Assembly (NCBI GenBank): GCA_965277625.1
Contig: OZ255827.1
Location: forward strand, 186,001 to 250,000
Source: G965195345 sp965277625
GTDB taxonomy: Bacteria > Pseudomonadota > Gammaproteobacteria > CAKMZV01
Direction of reading: 5' to 3'
Length of the DNA stretch: 64,000 bases
Shown piece after piece: positions 26,461-35,317 of this stretch. Numbering within the stretch: the stretch's first letter is position 1; every line of letters begins with the position of its first letter. The notes under the pieces are model-generated. The model ran no database searches. It was not told where the DNA came from and saw nothing but the letters and a program-made list of their open reading frames with translations. Made by a program: the position numbers and the translations under genes.

Positions 26461-26946
26461 TTATTTTGGGGTGTCGCTTAAGACCAGTTTTACGTCAACA
26501 TAACCCGCGGTATCTAAGGCTTGGATGGTGGCGTCAATCAGGAAAATAGAATTTTGTTCTTGTAAGTCTAAAAGCCAAGCATTGAATTGGGTATATGGGA
26601 TGCGACCCAGTTGTAAAACGGTGTTAGATTGCGAGTCTTTAAACAGCCGAATAGAGTAACTGCTTAAATTGGCCTCTTGTAAACTGGTTTCAACCAATGT
26701 TGCCAAATTTTCATTGAGTTTAATGGTCTTCAGGTTGGATGCGTATAACTCGGCTTGTTCATTCAACCAGCGGTTGAGGTTTTGTTGGGTTTGTAACTCA
26801 CGTTCAAGCACAGCGCGTTGTTCAACGGTGGGTTCCCAAAAAAACAAATAAATCATCATGACGAGAATGACTGGAAAGCCGAGAGATAAGAATAGCTGCT
26901 CCCTTGTTTGTAAGGCGTTATACCAAGCTTTGAACGTTGGGAACAT
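26461..26946 (-). CDS. gspM: type II secretion system protein M
   Basis: Inner-membrane platform protein that pairs with GspL. The N-terminus has the typical WYNALQTREQLFLSLG region, one transmembrane helix (about 20-40), then a coiled-coil segment rich in Glu, Gln and Leu (42-75) and a small ferredoxin-like periplasmic domain. Length 161 is standard. The ATG directly abuts the stop of gspL, and the gene order L-M-N is that of classical T2SS operons. Confidence 0.88.
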   Translation of the reverse strand: MFPTFKAWYNALQTREQLFLSLGFPVILVMMIYLFFWEPTVEQRAVLERELQTQQNLNRWLNEQAELYASNLKTIKLNENLATLVETSLQEANLSSYSIRLFKDSQSNTVLQLGRIPYTQFNAWLLDLQEQNSIFLIDATIQALDTAGYVDVKLVLSDTPK

Positions 26947-27990
26947 TTAGACGGCCTTTCTTATGCTGAGGGTGGTTTTGGTCAGCGACCCATCTTGAGA
27001 GAGATTTTGCACAGTCACTTCCAAGCCTGGTAAGGCTTTAAAGGCATTATTAACGTTTTCAGCAACGCCGACGCTCGGCGCGCTCATTTGTAACTGTAGC
27101 GTATATTCGTGATAAGTGATGGCCTCAATTTTTACTTGATTGTTTTGCTGTAATATGGGGATGCCCGAATTGAGTAATGCGCTCAAGCTGGTTGATTGTA
27201 AATCTTGCAGTTGTTTTAGTTTACTAAACGCTTGGTTTGCTTGACTGCGGACATTAGAGACCTTTTCAATTTTGGGAAAGATGGCTTTAAAGCGTGCAAC
27301 ATTGGCTTGTTTTTGCTGATTGATGCTCTGCTGTAGTGACTCGTTTTGAAGCGTTAATTGAGAGCCGTAGGTCAATAAAAGTAGGAGTGAAGCAGCAACG
27401 CCCCAATGCCAAGGTCGTGTCACGGCAGAAATATCGGTTTTTGTGCTGTATCGTCCCTGTAATAAATTGATGGGAGAGCGCACATTCTTTGATTGTTCAA
27501 ATAGGGTTTGAAAAGGCGTTTCAATGTGATTAACATCCGCTAACTTAAGACCAGCGAGGCTTAAGGCGAATTCTAATTTATCGTGATGGGTCGCAAATCC
27601 ACGAAATGCATCTAGTCGAACAATGGCGCGTTGGCCTTCAATGCAATAACACGGTGATTCACTGGCCGGTAGCACCATGTAGTCGGGCAGTAATTTTTTA
27701 GGCTGACAATTGAGCTGCTTCAGGCGCTCGAGCCAATGCTCTAAAACGTCGGCATCACAAAGCCAGACAAACCATTCATTATGATGCTTATGAACGGAGG
27801 CGTGTAGTTTTTCAATGTCTTGATTGCTTTGTTCTTCTAGGGCAACTGGGGCAAGAGTGAGCGCTTGTTTGGCGCTTTTAACAGGCAGGTCAAGGGTGTG
27901 GAAAGAAAGCAGATTGGCAGGGAAAAGCGCCACCTTACCTTGGTAAAGCTCAGCGATTTGGTCAAGATCAAGCAGAAGTTTATCAGTCAT
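26947..27990 (-). CDS. gspL: type II secretion system protein L
   Basis: Links the cytoplasmic ATPase GspE to the inner membrane. The cytoplasmic actin-like domain occupies about residues 1-190, a single transmembrane helix lies near 197-210 (WGVAASLLLLLTYGSQ), and a periplasmic ferredoxin-like domain closes the protein, matching GspL architecture. Length 347 is a little short of the usual 380-400. It overlaps gspK by eight bases. The partner ATPase gspE is not in the window. Confidence 0.9.
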   Translation of the reverse strand: MTDKLLLDLDQIAELYQGKVALFPANLLSFHTLDLPVKSAKQALTLAPVALEEQSNQDIEKLHASVHKHHNEWFVWLCDADVLEHWLERLKQLNCQPKKLLPDYMVLPASESPCYCIEGQRAIVRLDAFRGFATHHDKLEFALSLAGLKLADVNHIETPFQTLFEQSKNVRSPINLLQGRYSTKTDISAVTRPWHWGVAASLLLLLTYGSQLTLQNESLQQSINQQKQANVARFKAIFPKIEKVSNVRSQANQAFSKLKQLQDLQSTSLSALLNSGIPILQQNNQVKIEAITYHEYTLQLQMSAPSVGVAENVNNAFKALPGLEVTVQNLSQDGSLTKTTLSIRKAV

Positions 27991-28963
27991 CTGCCCAAGC
28001 GCCTAATATTCGATATATCACTTTGATATCCTTATCGTTTGTTCTTTGTATGATTGAGATAGCTCTCGTTTGGGTGTTATTATAATTCACAACGGTTTCT
28101 AATCTAAAAAATTGGGTGGCTGTATTGATGATTTTATTGTTTATTCGTTTGCTAAATTCGGGATCTTCACTAAAACTTTGCATGGTTTGTGCCAGTGTCT
28201 GATAATTTCTGAATGCTTCTTTCTTGTTTTGCTTGCGAAGAATTTCGCTGGCAACCTCAGCATTAATGCTTTTATCTAACATGCGCAGCGTTTTGTCATT
28301 GGCAAAATTTGCGTTCACTGGGGTTGCTAAAGGCAACACAGTCAAATGTTTTTTGAGCGCATTATAGTACTTCGGTTTCATCCCATAGACCAAACGCAAC
28401 TCCGAAATATCAGTCAATTTTTGATTGGCTGTGCGATAAGGGGGATTAAGGCTAGTATAACTGCTGTCTTCAGCCCCATATCTTCGCGCGGATCCATTCG
28501 CGTCCATCCAGTCCGTGATTGTATCGGCTAGAGCCGAAGGCAGTGATAGTAATTCTAGCAAACGCGCTAATCGTTCATATTCGGCGGGAATCACTTTGCC
28601 GTCCTTATCGATTAAATTATTAATGTTGTAGCGTGCGGTGGCATCGGTGAGCGCACCAGAGACGCTTCCGCCTTCAATGGGTAATGGCGGAACAGAGGTG
28701 GTCCAGTCTTCTCCAGGAAAGTCTGCACCACTTTCACGCGCATCTTTGGCTAAAAAGTGAAACACCCAATTTTCAACGCTATAAACATACAACAAACCTT
28801 GATCGGAGCCAATGATGTTGGTGGTGCTTCGGATCGCATTTTGATTGTCCAGCGTTGTCTTTGCTGCAATTAATGCAGCAATACCAGAGATGAGCATGAC
28901 GGTGATTAAAGCAAAGCCGGCTTTTTTGGCCGTTTTTGTGCGCAACAGGGTTTTCATGATCAC
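27983..28963 (-). CDS. gspK: type II secretion system minor pseudopilin K
   Basis: Tip component of the pseudopilus together with GspI and GspJ. A prepilin-like signal KKAGFALITVMLISGIAALIA (cut after Gly16; quoted in part) starts the protein; as in other GspK proteins there is no Glu at position 5 of the mature form. The large globular insert contains DEDG-type calcium-loop sequence and the conserved TDWMDANGS near residues 160-168, then helix-hairpin-helix-like LTDISELRLVYGM. Length 326. A second ATG at codon 3 is possible. ATGA overlap with gspJ. Confidence 0.92.
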   Translation of the reverse strand: MIMKTLLRTKTAKKAGFALITVMLISGIAALIAAKTTLDNQNAIRSTTNIIGSDQGLLYVYSVENWVFHFLAKDARESGADFPGEDWTTSVPPLPIEGGSVSGALTDATARYNINNLIDKDGKVIPAEYERLARLLELLSLPSALADTITDWMDANGSARRYGAEDSSYTSLNPPYRTANQKLTDISELRLVYGMKPKYYNALKKHLTVLPLATPVNANFANDKTLRMLDKSINAEVASEILRKQNKKEAFRNYQTLAQTMQSFSEDPEFSKRINNKIINTATQFFRLETVVNYNNTQTRAISIIQRTNDKDIKVIYRILGAWADD

Positions 28964-29592
28964 GTTTTTGGCGCGGTTGGCGGTTCGAGCACAGGGAATA
29001 AATGCGTGTATTCATTGCCCCCTTGTATCTTCAGTTTGATTTCAATGGCCACAGGCAATTGCTCTAAGTCCGTTTTAGAGGTGAGCCAAAACTTACTCCA
29101 AGTTCGATCTGCGTCAAGAAATCGTACGGAAAAATCAAGCACATCTTTGAGCATCAGCGTTTTACTTGGAACTGTGCCCAAGGTGCGATCCAAGGTGTTG
29201 TAGTGTTCACGATAAAAATCGCTCCCCTCTAACTTGTAACCCACTCTTGTGAGACGAGATCGACGAAATTGTGCTTCTTCCTCGGAAAAATAGGGGATGG
29301 CGCTGTTTAATTTGGTAAATTCAATAAAATTTGAGTTGTCATCAAAGACTAAAGTTGCGACTAAATTCCCTTGATTATTGCGTACCGATCGCGGGACGAT
29401 TTGATAAAAATCACGAGCCATAACCAAGAGGGCGCGCTCGATGTCTTTGACTTTTATTTGTGCTCTGGTCTGCGCTTTCTGGGTTTTGATCACTTGGGAC
29501 AAACCCGAATAGCCCATGGTTGCGATCAGCGAGAATATTCCGACGGCGACCAGAAATTCAACCAAAGTAAAGCCAAAGTTTTTTTTGTTCAT
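28960..29592 (-). CDS. gspJ: type II secretion system minor pseudopilin J
   Basis: Minor pseudopilin of the GspI-J-K tip complex. Signal NKKNFG followed by FTLVEFLVAVGIF gives a cut after Gly7 with Glu at +5. ALLVMARDFYQIVPRSVR near residues 48-65 is the characteristic GspJ segment, followed by a beta-rich domain with RVGYKL. Length 210 is typical. It overlaps gspI and gspK by four bases each, so translation of the whole block is coupled. Confidence 0.92.
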   Translation of the reverse strand: MNKKNFGFTLVEFLVAVGIFSLIATMGYSGLSQVIKTQKAQTRAQIKVKDIERALLVMARDFYQIVPRSVRNNQGNLVATLVFDDNSNFIEFTKLNSAIPYFSEEEAQFRRSRLTRVGYKLEGSDFYREHYNTLDRTLGTVPSKTLMLKDVLDFSVRFLDADRTWSKFWLTSKTDLEQLPVAIEIKLKIQGGNEYTHLFPVLEPPTAPKT

Positions 29593-29969
29593 AACGGCTT
29601 CGATTGAAAGATTAAAACTTTGGCTGCAGACTTATTTTTCCCATCTGGAAAGATTTCAATGGTCACACGACGGACATTTTTGTCGGGTGTATTTGTTGTG
29701 ATCGCTGTCCACGTCCACCTATTACCACCAACCTGAATGGACTTATTTGTACGACCAAGAGACGGCCAAGATTTCAAAACCTTAAATTCTGCCGCAACGT
29801 GCATAGCTACACGGTTGGCATGAAAACGATCGCGCGACTTACCCAATTGGAAAGAATAGTGATTGACGCTACTAAACACGGCGCCGAGCGAAAATGCCAG
29901 CACCACCACGGCGACGAGCACTTCAACCAAGGTGAAGCCAGAGGAGGTTGATGTCTTACCTGTGTTCAT
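29589..29969 (-). CDS. gspI: type II secretion system minor pseudopilin I
   Basis: Minor pseudopilin thought to start assembly of the tip. Signal TSTSSG then FTLVEVLVAVVVLAFS, cut after Gly11. The mature protein has the GspI-type segment around NRVAMHVAAEFKVLKSWP and a conserved small beta domain with WTWTA. Length 126 is standard. ATGA overlaps link it to gspH upstream and gspJ downstream. Confidence 0.92.
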   Translation of the reverse strand: MNTGKTSTSSGFTLVEVLVAVVVLAFSLGAVFSSVNHYSFQLGKSRDRFHANRVAMHVAAEFKVLKSWPSLGRTNKSIQVGGNRWTWTAITTNTPDKNVRRVTIEIFPDGKNKSAAKVLIFQSKPL

Positions 29970-30499
29970 AAATTGGTCTTATATTCATCCAATGTTGCTC
30001 TGCCAAGAATGTCACTTTTTAAATCAAATATGATGCTGGCGCCTTTTTCTCGATCATTGAAAGTTGCCGACAGGGTGAATTCAGTCATTTCAGCGGTGGG
30101 TAAGAACACAACTTGTGGAAAAAAAGCGCTGTCGTCGTCTTCATCTAATAGTCGAATGGACAGACCATCCACGACCAAATTTGCCAGTGCCAAATCAATA
30201 TCGGCGCCGCCAATGTCGGAAGATTGCCAAGTTTTCCCTTGAATTTGTAAGAATATGAATTTGTTGTTAAAAAATAGAATGCCATAAGGGACACCGCTCA
30301 AAAGCGCTCTTTCTTGAGCAATAGAGATGTTATCTTGTAAATTTTCAAACACCGCTCTTTGCTCTCTAAACAAAGGGGGCGAATAAGTGAGAATGGCGGT
30401 GCCAGCTATGATGCCAACGATCAAAGCGACCACCATCAACTCAATGAGCGTAAAGCCCTGTTGATGTCTCTGTAATTTAACGGATTTGGTTGAATTCAA
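29966..30499 (-). CDS. gspH: type II secretion system minor pseudopilin H
   Basis: Minor pseudopilin, first gene of the H-to-N block. Signal QRHQQG then FTLIELMVVALIVGI, cut after Gly16, with Glu at +5. FENLQDNISIAQERALLSG is the GspH helix. Length 177. There is no ATG upstream of the signal in this frame: the first usable start is TTG at 30499, preceded in frame by a TAA four codons earlier, and no clear Shine-Dalgarno is seen. The genes gspC, D, E, F and G are not upstream; the neighbour is ybaB on the other strand. Confidence 0.9.
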   Translation of the reverse strand: MNSTKSVKLQRHQQGFTLIELMVVALIVGIIAGTAILTYSPPLFREQRAVFENLQDNISIAQERALLSGVPYGILFFNNKFIFLQIQGKTWQSSDIGGADIDLALANLVVDGLSIRLLDEDDDSAFFPQVVFLPTAEMTEFTLSATFNDREKGASIIFDLKSDILGRATLDEYKTNL

Positions 30500-30745
30500 G
30501 GGTGTGATTTAAGGCGTTAAGTGGATGCAGTTTGCAGTTGACAAATCTAAAAATCCCATTTTATCACGGCACTATAGAAGATTGCATATCTATGTAAAAC
30601 GCACTAGGCATAAAAACCCCATAAAATAAGGCAATATTCGGCACTGGGTCTAAAGCCAATCGCTTCATTCATCGGTTACAATGTGACATCAATTGTTTAG
30701 AGACAGCAGTGTCGTAGTTACCAAATAATGCAGGAGCGCAGAGCC

Positions 30746-31072
30746 ATGTTTAATAAAGCGGGTATGGGCAATATCCTAAAAAAAGCCCAAGAAATGCAAC
30801 TAAAAATGCAAGAGGCACAGGAACAAATAAAAAAAGTTGAAGCAACGGGTGAATCGGGGGGAGGTTTGGTTCGACTGAACTTAAATGGCGCAGGACATGT
30901 GATGAAGTTGTCCATCGATGATGCCGTCATGGATGATAAAGACATGTTGGAAGACCTGATCATTGCCGCCCACAATAACGCCAAACAAAAAGTAGATCAA
31001 GCCGTTGAGCAAATGCAGGCGGAGGTGACTGGTGGATTAGACTTGCCGCCTGGCATGAAACTGCCATTTTAA
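30746..31072 (+). CDS. ybaB: YbaB/EbfC family nucleoid-associated protein
   Basis: Small DNA-binding dimer that coats the nucleoid. From the ATG at 30746 the product has 108 residues, close to E. coli YbaB (109), with AGGAG nine bases upstream; an in-frame ATG at 30728 lacks a ribosome site. It contains GNILKKAQEMQLKMQEAQEQ (helical tweezer arm) and GLVRLNLNGAGHVMKLSID. It is followed by recR, the usual neighbour, while dnaX, which normally precedes it, is absent. Confidence 0.95.
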   Translation: MFNKAGMGNILKKAQEMQLKMQEAQEQIKKVEATGESGGGLVRLNLNGAGHVMKLSIDDAVMDDKDMLEDLIIAAHNNAKQKVDQAVEQMQAEVTGGLDLPPGMKLPF

Positions 31073-31097
31073 AACCACAATCATCCTGAGATCCTGA

Positions 31098-31697
31098 ATG
31101 TATGATCATTTGCTGAAAGAGCTGGTTATGCGTTTGCAGATTTTGCCCGGTGTAGGTGCACGAGGGGCAAAACGGATGGCGCACCATCTCCTCCAATACG
31201 AGCGAGAAGAGGGCAAACAAATGGCCCAAACGCTGCATCAAGCCTTAGAAAAAATACAACACTGTGATAAATGCCGCAACTTCACCAGCGAAGTGCGATG
31301 TCAACTGTGCTGCCAGAGCCAAAGAAATCAAAACCAACTGTGCATCGTGGCCTCAACGGTGGACGTCGATGCTTTAGAAGACAGCGGCTATGAAGGGCAA
31401 TATTTCATTTTGCTCGGATTGTTATCGCCCATGCGCGGCATTGACGTCAACGACATTGGCATGGATCAACTGTTTCAGAGAATCGAGCAAGAACCCATAG
31501 AAGAATTGATTTTTGCTTTGCCTGGGCACGTTGAAGGCGAAGCAACCGTACAGTACATCATCAGCCGATGCCCCACACACCTTAAATTAACCCGTCTGGC
31601 TCAAGGCGTTCCAATTGGCAGTGAACTGGCGTATTTGGATGGTGGCACTTTGAAAGAAGCCTTAAACAAACGCCGAGAAGTGGCCGCAGATGAATAA
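31098..31697 (+). CDS. recR: recombination mediator protein RecR
   Basis: Works with RecF and RecO to load RecA on gapped DNA. Helix-hairpin-helix ILPGVGARGAKRMA near residue 14, a zinc finger made of CDKC and CQLCC near 53-71, and a TOPRIM domain with GLLSPMRGI lead to the C-terminal LTRLAQGVPIGSELAYLD signature. Length 199 (E. coli 201). It lies 25 bases after ybaB and overlaps lysA by eight bases, so all three form one unit. Confidence 0.97.
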   Translation: MYDHLLKELVMRLQILPGVGARGAKRMAHHLLQYEREEGKQMAQTLHQALEKIQHCDKCRNFTSEVRCQLCCQSQRNQNQLCIVASTVDVDALEDSGYEGQYFILLGLLSPMRGIDVNDIGMDQLFQRIEQEPIEELIFALPGHVEGEATVQYIISRCPTHLKLTRLAQGVPIGSELAYLDGGTLKEALNKRREVAADE

Positions 31698-32943
31698 TTG
31701 TATCCAGTTTAAGTACGACAAATTGCACATGGAAGGCGTCGCATTAGACGTTTTGGCTGAACAATACGGATCGCCTCTTTTTGTTTATAGTCAAACTGCG
31801 TTCACCCAGCAATGGCAGGCTTATAAACAGGCATTTGGCACCAGAGACCATGACATTTGTTATGCCGTCAAAGCCAATAGCAATCTAAGCATTTTGCAAC
31901 AATTTGCCAAATTAGGCAGTGGCTTCGATGTGGTCTCTGGTGGCGAGCTCAAAGCCGTTTTGCTCGCAGGGGGCATTGCCAGCAAAACCATCTTTTCAGG
32001 GGTGGCAAAACAGCCATGGGAAATTTCATTGGCTTTGGAAGTGGGTGTCAACAGTTTTAGCGTTGAATCAGCCGCTGAATTGGATAGAATTGCATCGATT
32101 GCGCAAAATATGGGTGCAATCGCGCCGATCTCAATCCGTGTCAACCCAGACGTGGATGCCAACACCCACCCCTATATTTCTACAGGCCTAAAGGACAATA
32201 AATTTGGCGTGACCATCGATGAAGCCCAGCGTTTATACGTGCAAGCTCATACAGACCCCAGTTTGAAAGTCAAAGGCATTTCTTGTCATATTGGCTCACA
32301 ACTGTTAGACATTCAACCTTTTCAAGACGCGGTTCAGAAGGTGTTACAAGTGGTTGACCAATTAAAACAAGTGGGCGTTGAATTGAGCCACATTGATTTA
32401 GGTGGCGGCTTAGGCGTTCAATATGCACAAGAATCGCCGCCGACCATTAACGACTATTTATCCCAAATATTGGCGCTTATACCCGAGGATTACACAGTCA
32501 TTATTGAACCGGGTCGTTCTGTCATCGCAAATGCCGGCGTGTTGATTACCAAAGTTGAGTACTTGAAACATAATGGCGGAAAACACTTTGCCATTGTTGA
32601 CGCAGCGATGAACGATTTAATTCGACCCGCGCTCTATTCAGCGCATCATGAGATTGAGCCCGTGGTTAAAAGAGCGGGTTCTAAAATGGTTTATGATATT
32701 GTTGGCCCTGTGTGTGAATCCAGCGACTTTCTCGGCAAAAATCGCGACCTAATCATTGAGGCAAATGATTATTTATGTGTGTATTCGGCAGGGGCTTACA
32801 GTCGGGTGATGGCTTCAAATTATAATACACGACCGTTTGTGGCTGAGGTGTTGGTCCACGAGTCTAACCATCGGCTCATTCGTGCTCGTCAATCTTTTGA
32901 GGACTTATTTGCGCCAGAACAAGCGTGTTTGGAGTCACCATAG
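31690..32943 (+). CDS. lysA: diaminopimelate decarboxylase
   Basis: Last step of lysine synthesis: PLP-dependent decarboxylation of meso-diaminopimelate. PLP lysine is Lys61 in CYAVKANSN; SGGELKAVLLAG, GSQLLDIQPF, DLGGGLGV, EPGRSVIANAG and the cysteine loop GPVCESSDFLG follow in the family's order. Length 417 is normal. The first in-frame ATG overlaps the end of recR; no Shine-Dalgarno is needed if translation is coupled. dapF, often next to lysA, is not here. Confidence 0.97.
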   Translation: MNNCIQFKYDKLHMEGVALDVLAEQYGSPLFVYSQTAFTQQWQAYKQAFGTRDHDICYAVKANSNLSILQQFAKLGSGFDVVSGGELKAVLLAGGIASKTIFSGVAKQPWEISLALEVGVNSFSVESAAELDRIASIAQNMGAIAPISIRVNPDVDANTHPYISTGLKDNKFGVTIDEAQRLYVQAHTDPSLKVKGISCHIGSQLLDIQPFQDAVQKVLQVVDQLKQVGVELSHIDLGGGLGVQYAQESPPTINDYLSQILALIPEDYTVIIEPGRSVIANAGVLITKVEYLKHNGGKHFAIVDAAMNDLIRPALYSAHHEIEPVVKRAGSKMVYDIVGPVCESSDFLGKNRDLIIEANDYLCVYSAGAYSRVMASNYNTRPFVAEVLVHESNHRLIRARQSFEDLFAPEQACLESP

Positions 32944-32984
32944 AGAACATCTTAATCCCATTTATACGACAAGAGGATGAAATC

Positions 32985-33335
32985 ATGACACAGGAAAAAA
33001 TCAATTATGTAGAATTCCCAGCGCGGGATTTAAACGCGGTAAAACAGTTTTATGGGGCGGCATTTGGTTGGACATTTGTCGATTATGGCCCTGAGTACAT
33101 GGCCATAGAAAATGCGGGTTTGGACGGTGGATTTTATCAGTCGGATTTGGTCAGTAACACTGACACCGGCTCTGTTTTGGTTGTGTTGTATAGCGACGCG
33201 CTCGAAAGCACACTAAAAAAGGTTAAGGACCATGGCGGTGTGATAAACAAAGAGATATTTTCATTTCCAGGCGGGCGCCGTTTTCATTTTAGGGACCCAA
33301 ATGGTAATGAATTGGCGGTTTGGACCAAAACCTAA
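32985..33335 (+). CDS. VOC (glyoxalase/bleomycin resistance) family protein
   Basis: A 116-residue single-domain VOC protein with YVEFPARDLNAVKQFYGAAFGW, the typical first beta-alpha unit, and a C-terminal HFRDPNGNELAVW with the metal-binding glutamate. Such proteins bind a divalent metal, but the substrate cannot be told. ATG at 32985 is chosen because AGAGGA precedes it; an in-frame ATG at 32925 overlaps lysA and lacks conservation. Probably co-transcribed with lysA. Confidence 0.88.
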   Translation: MTQEKINYVEFPARDLNAVKQFYGAAFGWTFVDYGPEYMAIENAGLDGGFYQSDLVSNTDTGSVLVVLYSDALESTLKKVKDHGGVINKEIFSFPGGRRFHFRDPNGNELAVWTKT

Positions 33336-33344
33336 TTCAGTCGG

Positions 33345-33434
33345 ATGACGGAGCACGGGCTATTATTGATCATCGTTGTTGCGCTGATCGTCTTTGTTTT
33401 TGCGCTGCTGCTTTGGTTCATTAAACGCCCTTGA
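33345..33434 (+). CDS. possible 29-residue single-membrane-span microprotein
   Basis: A 30-codon frame ten bases after the VOC gene stop encodes MTEHG followed by about 20 consecutive hydrophobic residues (LLLIIVVALIVF...LLLW) and the basic end FIKRP. This topology (short acidic head, one helix, basic tail) is common among small bacterial membrane proteins. The Shine-Dalgarno is weak, and no family is recognised. Confidence 0.35.
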   Translation: MTEHGLLLIIVVALIVFVFALLLWFIKRP

Positions 33435-33509
33435 GTTTTGCAAGATCCGTGTCAAGCGCTTGCAATTATTCGTATAATGGTTTATTAACATGATGCTTTA
33501 CTAATAAAA

Positions 33510-34133
33510 ATGTTCGATACGCTTTATTGGCTGAGTGCCCCGATTCTGGTTCTAATCGCCATTCATTTGTTGCTTAGACTGTTTAATCCCGCGCGATCAT
33601 TTATCAGCGTCAGCTCGTGTTTAAGGTTGGTGATAATTGCGGCGTTTTTGGCGCTATTTGTGATCAATGAGCCGTCAACGGCGCATTTCCTGAATAAATA
33701 CAGCATAACCCCGAGTCCGATTTTGGCGCTTGCCTTGGGATTGTTTTTGGGTCCATTGCTGTTTGTGGTGTCGCAAAACGTTGAATGGCTAAGCTATGAA
33801 GCCTTGCCCCAATTAGATACACGGTTAAAGCAGTCCCTGTTCATCCTACTACTGCCCCTCTTAGAAGAATTTCTTTTTCGGCTGTACGCCATTGAGTGGT
33901 TTAAGGCACTGCCAGCTTGGCAAGGCATTGCACTGTGTCTGATCGGCTGGATTTTATGGCGCATTACGCCCAATTTCAAGGAATGGGCTTTCCCTTTAAT
34001 CATGGGCTTTTTGTTGTTGATTATTGCTTGGCTGACCCAACAAATCTACAGCACTGTTCTCGCGCACATACTGTTGCATTATTTGATTTACCTGAAGCAA
34101 CAAAAGCAACTTAAACAAAGTCTCGCTTCCTAA
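33510..34133 (+). CDS. CPBP-like intramembrane protease family protein with incomplete motifs
   Basis: A 207-residue polytopic membrane protein with about six hydrophobic segments. LLEEFLFR places Glu119, Glu120 and Arg124 as the EExxxR motif of CPBP (Abi/CAAX-type) glutamic intramembrane proteases, and AHILLH puts His186 and His190 in the third motif. The second motif, usually FxxxH, falls in the segment GWILWRITP where no histidine is present. It may therefore be inactive or use other ligands. A TATAAT at 33473-33478 precedes the gene, giving a short leader. Function unknown. Confidence 0.6.
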   Translation: MFDTLYWLSAPILVLIAIHLLLRLFNPARSFISVSSCLRLVIIAAFLALFVINEPSTAHFLNKYSITPSPILALALGLFLGPLLFVVSQNVEWLSYEALPQLDTRLKQSLFILLLPLLEEFLFRLYAIEWFKALPAWQGIALCLIGWILWRITPNFKEWAFPLIMGFLLLIIAWLTQQIYSTVLAHILLHYLIYLKQQKQLKQSLAS

Positions 34134-34180
34134 TTGGCAGTTTTCTAAAGCCGACCGCTTTTTATAGAAAGGATCTGACT

Positions 34181-35302
34181 TTACTTTCTAAGCGGGGTTT
34201 TTTTGCCTATGGTGCGCATAAGAACGGCCGCTTCGTCATCTTCAATGGCGGCTTGTTGCGTTGATGTCGGCTCAGGGATGTCCAATGTTTGAGTTGGGAA
34301 AGGACAGTCAGCGCCGTGCTCTTTGATGATTTCTAAGACTTTTAACAGAACCTCTTGCTTAATTCTGTGGAAAGTCTCCCAGTTGGTTGTAACGGTTGAG
34401 GTATAGACACAACAATCTAATGAGCTGGCATTAAAGGAGTCTAAGTAAACCATCAAAGTGCGCGTATTATCAATTTCTGGATTTTCAATAAGCCACTGGC
34501 GGATGTCGTCAATGATGGATTTTGCGACGGGTGCATCCTTATAGCGAAGGCCAAAACGCTCAGTAATCAAGCGATTTGACATTCTCGAAGGATTTTCAAT
34601 AACGATGTTACCGAACACCGCATTGGGCACATAAAGTGGGCGGCTGTCAAACTTTCTGACCATGGTTTGGCGGATGCCAATTTTTTCGATGGTGCCCTCT
34701 ATTTCGCGATCATCTGAGCGCACCCAGTCACCCACAGCAAAGGGTTTGTCTAAATATAGAAAAAGGCCACCAAACATATTGGCCAGCATGTCTCGTGAAG
34801 CCAGGCCAATGGCGATACCCGCAATACCACCAGCTGCTAAAAAGCTTGAAACGTTATAACCAAATGAGTTGAGCGCAAAGACGATGAAAACAATGATGGC
34901 GGTTGCCAAGGCGAGCTTTTCTAAGCCATGAATGTTGGTTTTCCATTGTTTGTCTTGCTTTTTGCGACTGATGAAGAATCGAGCCAAGAGGCGAGAAAAA
35001 ATCACAAAGGCCCAAGCAACGATGAAAAAGTGCGAAATGGAGAAAGCGGATCGAGCAACGATCGAGTCAGTGAATCCATAAATTGAGAGGCTCACCTCAT
35101 AGGAAAAGCGGATTAACACCATCCATAAGAATAATATGAGGGGAATGCGCAAACGTCTGCGAATGGAAGGGTCAAACCATTCAGGATAAAACGTTCGATG
35201 GAGGATCCAGCTGGATATGGGGACAATGATAATCGCTATAACAAGCGCTAAAGCAATGACGCCTATAAGAATGGAATGGTCGGTTACAAAGGTGTCTATC
35301 AT
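34181..35302 (-). CDS. MscS family mechanosensitive ion channel
   Basis: Inner-membrane channel opened by membrane tension. From ATG 35302 the product has 373 residues; the frame extends to 35347 but that would overlap the tRNA-Arg and is unlikely. Three or more N-terminal helices (about residues 10-30, 50-75, 85-105, 130-150) precede the pore helix AAGGIAGIAIGLASRDMLANMFGGLFLYLDKPF (quoted in part), the MscS signature, then the beta domain with VGDWVR and EGTIEKIGIRQT. Larger than E. coli MscS (286), similar to the YbdG/MSC-K-like middle group. Confidence 0.92.
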   Translation of the reverse strand: MIDTFVTDHSILIGVIALALVIAIIIVPISSWILHRTFYPEWFDPSIRRRLRIPLILFLWMVLIRFSYEVSLSIYGFTDSIVARSAFSISHFFIVAWAFVIFSRLLARFFISRKKQDKQWKTNIHGLEKLALATAIIVFIVFALNSFGYNVSSFLAAGGIAGIAIGLASRDMLANMFGGLFLYLDKPFAVGDWVRSDDREIEGTIEKIGIRQTMVRKFDSRPLYVPNAVFGNIVIENPSRMSNRLITERFGLRYKDAPVAKSIIDDIRQWLIENPEIDNTRTLMVYLDSFNASSLDCCVYTSTVTTNWETFHRIKQEVLLKVLEIIKEHGADCPFPTQTLDIPEPTSTQQAAIEDDEAAVLMRTIGKKTPLRK

Positions 35303-35317
35303 TGATATTCTTTGGAA

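Noticed and set aside
30500..30745. Possible 4.5S RNA upstream of ybaB-recR
   Set aside because: The SRP RNA core (GGTCAGGTCCGGAAGGAAGCAGCC-like tetraloop region) is not present on either strand.
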